Shown: one piece after another, positions 18,627-25,000 of the stretch | Layout: the number at the start of each line of letters is the position of its first letter | Numbering within the stretch: position 1 is the first letter of the stretch | Position numbers and translations under genes: made by a program | Assembly: GCA_903813345.2 (NCBI GenBank) | Contig: CAIIXF020000183.1 | Coordinates: forward strand, 1-25,000 | Direction of reading: 5' to 3' | Length of the DNA: 25,000 nucleotides | From: Owenia fusiformis | Taxonomy: Eukaryota; Annelida; Polychaeta; Sabellida; Oweniidae | Notes under the pieces: model-generated | What the model was told of the DNA's origin: nothing | The model's input: only the letters and a program-made list of their open reading frames with translations | The model's database searches: none

Positions 18627-18864
18627 GCCATGCACTGTGCATTGTTGAGAAATAATGCATGGCCAGCGTACAATCAGATGTATAGAGCTTAATATTATAA
18701 CATAGTATAGACTGTAAGAATTGAAATACTGAACCAGCAATAATGCAAATACCAAATGCTTATTAAGATAAAATTTGCATGACTTATGTTAGATGTAGAT
18801 GTTATGTTACATAAATTATGTTAAAATATATTGGTCTCAGGGAAATGTTGACATCTTCACTCTA

Positions 18865-19545
18865 GTTGGTGCCAATGCCCAATGCATACAGTGGTTGACA
18901 CCATTAACTAGTAGTTAGTGCCAATGCATACAGTGGTTGACATCATTAACTAGTAGTTAGTGCCAATGCATATACAGTGGTTGCCACCATTAACAGGTAG
19001 TTTGTGCCAATGCATACAATGGTTGACACCATTTACTGGTAGTTTGTGCCAATGCATACTATGGTTGACACCATTAACTGGTAGTTTGTGCCAATGCATA
19101 CAATGGTTGACACCAGTTACTGGTAGTTTGTGCCAATGCATACAATGGTTGACACAATTTACTGGTAGTTAGTACCAGTGCATACAATTGTTGACAAAAT
19201 TACCTGGTAGTTAGTGCCAGTGCATACAATGGTTGACACCAATTACTTGGTAGTTTGTGCCAATGCATACAATGGTTGACACCAATTACTGGTAGTTTGT
19301 GTCAATGCATACAGTGGTTGACACCATTAACATGTAGTTTGTCTCCATGCATAAAATGGTTGACATCATTAACTGATAGTTAGTACCAGTGCATACAATG
19401 GTTGACACCAATTACTGGTAGTTTGTGCCAATGCATACATTGGTTGACACCATTAACTGGTAGTTTGTGCCAATGCATACAATGGTTGACACCAATTACT
19501 GGTAGTTAGTGCCAATGCTAAATAGTTGACACCAATGTGTCAATG
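18865..19545. repeat. 42-bp minisatellite, about 16 copies
   Basis: The unit is GGTTGACACCATTAACTGGT followed by AGTTTGTGCCAATGCATACAAT, period 41-44 bp, from about 18865 to 19545. Copies differ by scattered substitutions (AACTAG/TACTGG, TTAGTG/TTTGTG). Because 42 is divisible by three, open frames run through it on both strands, but they are products of the period. Confidence 0.95.
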
Positions 19546-21190
19546 CATAGAAAGATGTCAATGGAATATAATCTTTAAGAATTTGAATTTTGATGCACAA
19601 AAATGTATAACTTTTTTGAATATGTGAATTATGAATTATGACTACACTGTTGATTGTGTTGAACAGTTAATGTAAGCGGAGTAGGATGAGTAATCTCGCT
19701 AATTTACTTAACCATTTACATTGACTTGCATACTGACATTGAAAGTGTTCCCACGGGACCTACCTTAATATCATAGATAATTGGTGGTTAGTCACCTGAC
19801 TATTCCTTGATTTTATACCTTTAGGATCAAGTTTCAAACGATATGCATGTTGATCGTATCAGACATTTCTTGAATTTTATTTGTTTTTAATATGTTGTTC
19901 CGGTGAGTTTTCATAGTACGGTCATGCAATTCCAATACCAAAACACATGCAATTGTATAATGTGAATAGATTAAGTATATCATTATTGAATCATGACAGG
20001 GGAGCACTTGCGCTATCATATTTTCCTTTACTTCCTAAATTTTGATGAATTCTGACATTCCAATCTAGAATTTGAATAATAGTTTACAAATTCAATGTAC
20101 AAAGAATTAACACAACTTATAAGCTCAAATAAAGTTTTGTAGGAGTATACAATTATTAAGGGACTTCTGTCAGTACTCTTGAAATACTTGTTTCTTAAGG
20201 TGCCCAATCATATTTTCAAATGGGATCAACTGTAACCATTGTAATGTGTTCAAAATGTTCAAATTAATGAAATTATTGTACAATCCAAGCCTTCGCTGGA
20301 TTAATTTAAGGCAGGCTATATCTGAGCCAATTACATGTAGGCTTACAAATTGATGTGATGAATGTATCCTGATCCATAATGAGTCATCCTTGCCCACCTT
20401 AATATAATCATAAATCTCAGATGAAGAGATGACATATTTTAATTTTAAAAAACTTATGTGAGTTATGGATCAAGATTTCAGGTACCATGCTCACCCCATC
20501 CTAGCTTTAAAGCCTCTTGGTAGTAACATAGTTAATATGAGTGCAAAAGGTATGAGTGAGGTTACGATGTTGCCACTAAACTAAACACATTACAGGCTGG
20601 GGTGTGGAAATTACCGAGACGGAGCTTATTTCAACCTTACATTTCACGATGGGCCACATTTTTAAATTTGAAAATAAAGATTTACCTTCTTACAAAAGTC
20701 TCATGGTTAAAAACTCTCGCGATTAAAAATGCTAGTCTTCATAGGCCTGCACCATATATGGTCATGTGGTGTGAAGTCTGTTAACTATTGCATGTCAGCA
20801 TTGTGCTATATGGTGTATAAATTACTATATATTATATAAAAAATATATTTTTCCATACAAATGTGTTCATAATGTACATGTTAAAATAAACATATGCAAG
20901 ATTTTGTTGAGATTTGACTTGTGCAGTAAAGAGAATGTAAATATCAAGTAATGACAGTCAAATAAATTTTATTGCACACTTTTGTTACAACATAATATAA
21001 TTATATTGTTTCTGTTTGTTTATATTATAGTGTTAGATGATTGCCAAATATAACATGGAATTTTAGCTCCCTTACTCCACTACAACATCAAATTTCACCT
21101 GACCACCTATAACATGGTGATCAATGATTTCAAAGCTACATCCACTGCACTGCAACTCAAACTGAGAACTACTGACAAATCTAGATATTG
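19546..21190 (+). other. 3' flank or distal 3' UTR
   Basis: AT-rich and non-coding by inspection. AATAAA occurs at 20128, 20673, 20885 and 20961. No exon, RNA gene or clear transposon was recognised. Confidence 0.5.
20961..20966 (+). promoter_or_regulatory. Candidate polyadenylation signal (AATAAA)
   Basis: AATAAA followed within about 15 nt by a CA (TTTTATTGCACAC) and then by T/GT-rich sequence (GTTTCTGTTTGTTTATATTA). This is the best-looking polyadenylation context downstream of the stop, but it would mean a 3.9-kb 3' UTR. AATAAA at 20885 is an alternative. Confidence 0.3.
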
Positions 21191-21192
21191 TA

Positions 21193-21352
21193 CATGTTAA
21201 AATAGTGTCCATTTGGTGACAAAGAACCTGAACAGCTTTAAAAATTCTGCTACTGTTTCAATATATATATCTTGAAAATGTTTATTTTCCATTCAACATA
21301 TGAACAATGGAAACAGAGAAATCTGTCACTGAATGGACACTATTTTAACATG
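21193..21352. mobile_element. MITE with TA target duplication, about 160 bp
   Basis: CATGTTAAAATAGTGTCCAT at 21193 is the inverse of ATGGACACTATTTTAACATG ending at 21352, with near-matching sequence continuing inward (TTGGTGAC and GTCACTGA). Both ends are flanked by TA. A TA duplication and terminal inverted repeats suggest a Tc1/mariner-type non-autonomous element. Confidence 0.75.
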
Positions 21353-21594
21353 TAAAATAACTAGATTTGTTTTGAAGAGCATGACCAATTGTTCCTCATT
21401 TTTTGATGAACGCTTTTATATCATCAATTAGTGTATAAAGTAGAGTCAGATATACATGTTGCAAGAAACTTCTCCCCAAAAATGATTCAATTTTAGAATA
21501 TTTTTAAATCTTTAATACCATCCCCATTTGTTAAGATACCCTATATCTTTTGGGAAACAATACAAGATGGTAGATTATACAAGTGTAGATTTAA

Positions 21595-23860
21595 TGCCTG
21601 GGTCACATATGCTCCGATCCATCGGCCAGCGCCTGGCTGATTGAGTCACAGGCTGGTATCGAAAAAATTGTCCGCTGTGACGGAGCGTGCTATTTTGCAT
21701 AGAAACACTAAGAAATCCACACAATTTATTTTTTTACTCATATGTTTTGCTATATCAAAGAAAATTACTGACTCCATGCAATGAATATATCATTTGCGGG
21801 TAACTTTAACTTATGTTTGAAGTCCAACAATGCTAACAGTAAAAGCTATTGAAAACGGCGTCGGAGTATCATACTCCAAAATGTACCATGTCTTTTATTT
21901 CTTTTTAATGGTACAATATAGCGACACGATAATATTTACATATGTTTTCAGCATAAATCTGAAGGTATTAATGAGATCGTTATGTATTGGGTATTTCTAA
22001 TTTTTTTTATAAAAAATAATGTTTAAATTTTTTGTCCGCTGTGACGGAGCAGTTTCAAATCTGAAATACGTTAAGAATTTAGATTTATAATATATCTCTT
22101 TATAACTACACGTTAGAGGAGGGAGCGTATCAAATCTCTTTCATAAAGTATTCTGAAAAATAAAACGGAATAAAAGTACACAATTCAAATTCTGAGATGT
22201 ATATACGACCACTCTTTAAGCTTCTTTTCTCAGTTTGTACTGTAATCCAAGTTATGCATGGTAACTCATGAAAATGATAGTCAACTTTATTTCAGTATAG
22301 GGTATTTGCCTTTTGTTGTGCCTACTGTGGATCCACCACCTGACATGGTCATTTTTTATGGTAACTTATATACAGTAATATTATGTGGTAAAAGGTTATA
22401 CATCTGTCGAAATGCAGGATGTCTGTGCGCTTTTTCGAATAAATAATTCATATTAGCCCTATTTATGTTACGCGGTACGGTAAACACGATACAAAAATAT
22501 GCCATATTCCGCAACGAATATGCCATATTCACTTGCAGTGTATGACAGATTCACCTGCGGTATATGGCATACACACTAACCAATGAGAACGTGATACGGA
22601 AGTATGCAATTGTCAATTGCATCGATTGAACGAACAAGTAAAACTTTATAAATTATTATAATGATTACTGAATCAACAGTACAGTTTAAGGAATACATCA
22701 ACGTATGCAGAACTATCACTCGCCAATCTCACGTAATAAACTTTCCCAATCAATCCAGGATTCATATATTAGTACTCGACGCACTGACAGTATTGGTAAT
22801 CCAGGGTAGTTTTACATACAGAGTCGATTCTCGCAACCAATCAAACCAAGTCTTTCTGTATCACGTTTTTCAACTGCGGAATATGTCATATTCACCTGCT
22901 GTATACGGCATATTCCGCAAGTGAGTATGACATATTCTGAAGGTGAGTATCGGGTATTCACTGAATTCAATGCATCACATATACACTGCGGAATATCGCA
23001 TACTCACCTGCAGAATATGCCATATACTGCAGGTGAGTATGGCATATTCACCCGTATCACAAATACCACGCAACCATGAATGTATGCCATATTCCGCGTA
23101 ACAATTTACACTACACGTGACATTCCAAGACGTCTTGGCGAAAACGTATTAGAAATATTATGTTAAGTTTACACCATGTTGATTTCAGTACAAACCTCCG
23201 AAAAATGCTAAGAGTGGTCGTTTTTATATCTCAGATTTACATTACCCCAGATCTCCCAGAGGCTACTTGTCATAATTAAGGAAAGTGATTTGTGACGTTC
23301 TCTCTTGTAAGGGTACTTTTAAAAGGTATAATTTGAATCTTAAATTCTTAACGTAGTTCACAGTTAAAACTGCTCCGTCACAGCTGACAAAAAATGTAAA
23401 CATTATTTTTTATAAAAAATATTAAAAATACCCAATACATCAAGATATCATTAATACCTTCAGAGTTATGCTGAAAACATATGTAAATATTATCGTGTCA
23501 CTATATTGTACCATTAAAAAGAAATGAACGAAATGGTACATTTTGGAGTATGATACCCCGGCGCCGTTTCCAATAGCTTTTACTCTTAGCGTTGTTGGAC
23601 TTCAAACAAAAGTTAAAGTTATGATATACCCATTGCATGGAGTAAGAAACTTTCTTTGGTATAGCGAAACATAAGAGTAAAAAAATAAATTGTGTGGGTT
23701 TTTTAGTGTTTCTATGCAAAATAGCACGCTCCGTCACAGCGGACAAATTTTTCGATACCAGCCTGTGTGAGTGTTTTGTTCAATGTTGTATTCAATTTTG
23801 AACAAAATACTCAATCGGCCGGGCGCCGTAGTGAACATCGGAGCAAATGTGACCAAGGCA
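21595..23860. mobile_element. Foldback-type non-autonomous DNA transposon, 2.27 kb, TAA target duplication
   Basis: The left end TGCCTGGGTCACATATGCTC and the inverse of the right end, TGCCTTGGTCACATTTGCTC, match. The arms stay similar for about 650 bp (21595 to about 22245; about 23187 to 23860). TAA flanks both ends (21592-21594, 23861-23863). Each arm contains two copies of GTCCGCTGTGACGGAGC or its variant. No transposase frame is present. A 3-bp TAA duplication fits PIF/Harbinger, but the class is inferred. Confidence 0.8.
22490..23105. repeat. Palindrome cluster at the centre of the foldback element
   Basis: Many short palindromes of the type GAATATGCCATATTC and CACCTGCAGGTG lie at about 22495-22580 and 22870-23100. 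GTTACGCGG at 22468 and CCGCGTAAC at 23094 continue the arm pairing inward. Between them is about 290 bp of unique sequence with no convincing gene. Confidence 0.75.
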
Positions 23861-23994
23861 TAACTTGCAACTTTGGCACCACCTTTGTGTAAGGTGAGTA
23901 CAATAAAATTACCTTCATATTGAAGTTAACAAACATTACACTTGTAACCATACATACAGCATTCTACTTAATATTTGTATTACTTTGTCCTCAT

Positions 23995-24090
23995 TATCCC
24001 ACCAAACAAAGTTTGTAGGGATATAGAGAAGCCATCCATCCATTCATCCATTATTCTGTCCATCCATTCGTTCGTTTGTCCGGGCTTGTC
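23995..24090. repeat. Interspersed-repeat fragment with degenerate CCAT/CCGT microsatellite
   Basis: TCCCACCAAACAAAGTTTGT then AGGGATATAG, followed by CCATCCATCCATTCATCCAT and CGTTCGTTTGTCCG. CAAACAAAGTTTG is a short palindrome. This combination resembles a widespread marine-invertebrate repeat, from memory only. Confidence 0.5.
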
Positions 24091-24632
24091 AGTGGGATTT
24101 GCTACTCCATAGAGTTGCTGTTTTCGAGTTTGCAATAGGCCTACTACCTTCACCATTTTTTACTGAATGACAACATGAAATCAGATTTATCTCATTAAGA
24201 CTTATATCATATCGAGTCTCATACTAATCTCTTGCTATCAACTACCATACACTTAAGCTGGAGTAAAAGGGAGGGGGTTCTAGAGATTTAATGTTAGAAC
24301 ATTTTATACAGCACTTACACAAATCATCTTTATGTTAACATGGTATATTTTATTAATATATCTTCAGAAATTAGTACAAATCCATAACAATTTTATTTTC
24401 CCAAAATTACATATATATAAAATAGTTCAAGCATAAATGAATATGCAGTGTACTTATGCCAATCGTGCACCTATTCCCTTCTTCTCTATGTCTCTTTTAT
24501 TTGCTAAGAATATGTGGTTTCTTGGCTTTTTCAAGTGAACTTAGTTTGAAATATTGACACTCCTTATCAAAACCTTAATATTTTAACCTTGAGCAGTCTG
24601 ATACTGAGACATTCCAGAAATTTAAAAACATT

Positions 24633-24735
24633 CACAGTACTTATACCTATTATGTCATTGCTCAAAATCAAGTGTCTCTGAAATGTATCTTGTCAGCAGC
24701 AACAATGACATATAATAGGTAAAAGTACCGTGAAT
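24633..24735. repeat. Inverted repeat (hairpin), arms about 30 bp
   Basis: TTCACAGTACTTATACCTAT followed by TATGTCATTG, near 24633-24662, pairs with CAATGACATATAATAGGTAA and AAGTACCGTGAA, near 24704-24735. There are a few mismatches. It could be a small MITE or a structured remnant. Confidence 0.6.
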
Positions 24736-24802
24736 TGTCCAAAGTTGGGTTTAATAGACATTAGAAAGGAGGGTAGTGAGAAAACTAGATGACTATACTT
24801 TA

Positions 24803-24985
24803 CAGTAAAGCCTGTATATAGTGAACACCTATGGAGCCACACAAAGTGTTCACTGTAGATAGGTGTACACTATAGAGAGGGGATTTTATACATGAGTCAA
24901 TATAGAATGTGGCTTGAAGTGGTGTTCATTAAACACAAGTGTTCACTAGAGAGAGGTTTTCACTAACCAAAGACAGGTTTAACTG
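24803..24985. mobile_element. MITE, 183 bp, TA target duplication
   Basis: CAGTAAAGCCTGTATATAGT at 24803 is the near inverse of the right end (ACAGGTTTAACTG, ending 24985), and the ends are flanked by TA on both sides. The interior repeats GTGTTCACT and GTGAACACC motifs in both orientations. The ends and TA duplication suggest a mariner-type element. Confidence 0.75.
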
Positions 24986-25000
24986 TATATAAGTTTCATG

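Noticed and set aside
18950-19172. ORFs on both strands with a repeated MHWHKLPV-type peptide
   Set aside because: The 42-bp period is divisible by three, so frames stay open by arithmetic alone; the copies drift with no coding bias.
18865-19545. CRISPR-like array
   Set aside because: Eukaryotic context, units joined head to tail without unique spacers, and no cas genes.
22258-22924. Two short plus-strand ORFs inside the foldback element as a transposase
   Set aside because: Only 62 and 87 codons, no DDE-type or other transposase motif, and one runs into the palindrome repeats.

Overview
The window is eukaryotic (animal) DNA. It carries the 3' two thirds of one large, intron-rich, plus-strand gene, followed by about 8 kb of repeat-rich UTR and flank. 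The gene is a trithorax/MLL histone H3K4 methyltransferase of the KMT2A/KMT2B type. Nineteen coding exons can be joined from position 725 to the stop at 17047-17049. All junctions are GT-AG and every phase matches. The joined exons give 10,056 nt of open frame (3,351 codons plus stop). Domain order is PHD1, PHD2, PHD3, a split bromodomain, an HCF-1-binding-like motif, extended PHD (ePHD), FYRN, a very long disordered linker, FYRC, Win motif, SET and post-SET. The N-terminal part (CXXC, AT-hooks, menin-binding region) lies upstream of the window.

The organism is most likely an invertebrate bilaterian. The domain set is the single-copy KMT2A/B type, introns are short (about 90-900 nt), the DNA is AT-rich and short inverted-repeat elements are common. 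The word TAGGCCTAC and near variants recur, which I associate loosely with echinoderm or hemichordate DNA. I cannot fix the species.

Layout: 1-724 is upstream intron with a small inverted-repeat element. 725-3165 holds the exons for PHD1-3 and the first bromodomain helix. 3486-5231 is an exon with a long acidic insertion, the rest of the bromodomain and the start of the ePHD. 5466-7770 holds ePHD and FYRN. 7711-13436 is a 5.7-kb linker exon with a Taspase1-like site, a C2HC zinc finger and several coding repeats. 13863-17049 holds FYRC, Win, SET and post-SET. 17050 to about 20,980 is probable 3' UTR and flank, containing a 42-bp minisatellite. 21.1-25 kb holds mobile-element-like structures, including a 2.27-kb foldback element.

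The most unusual signals are two tandem arrays that straddle splice junctions of the gene. About six copies of a 33-bp unit cover the PHD1/PHD2 exon end and its 5' splice site. Eight copies of a 74/77-bp unit cover the 3' splice site and the exon start that encodes the WDR5-binding Win motif. Other notable points are a bromodomain interrupted by about 426 residues, a zinc-ligand His replaced by Asp in the ePHD, and a family of about 130-bp repeats lying beside splice sites.
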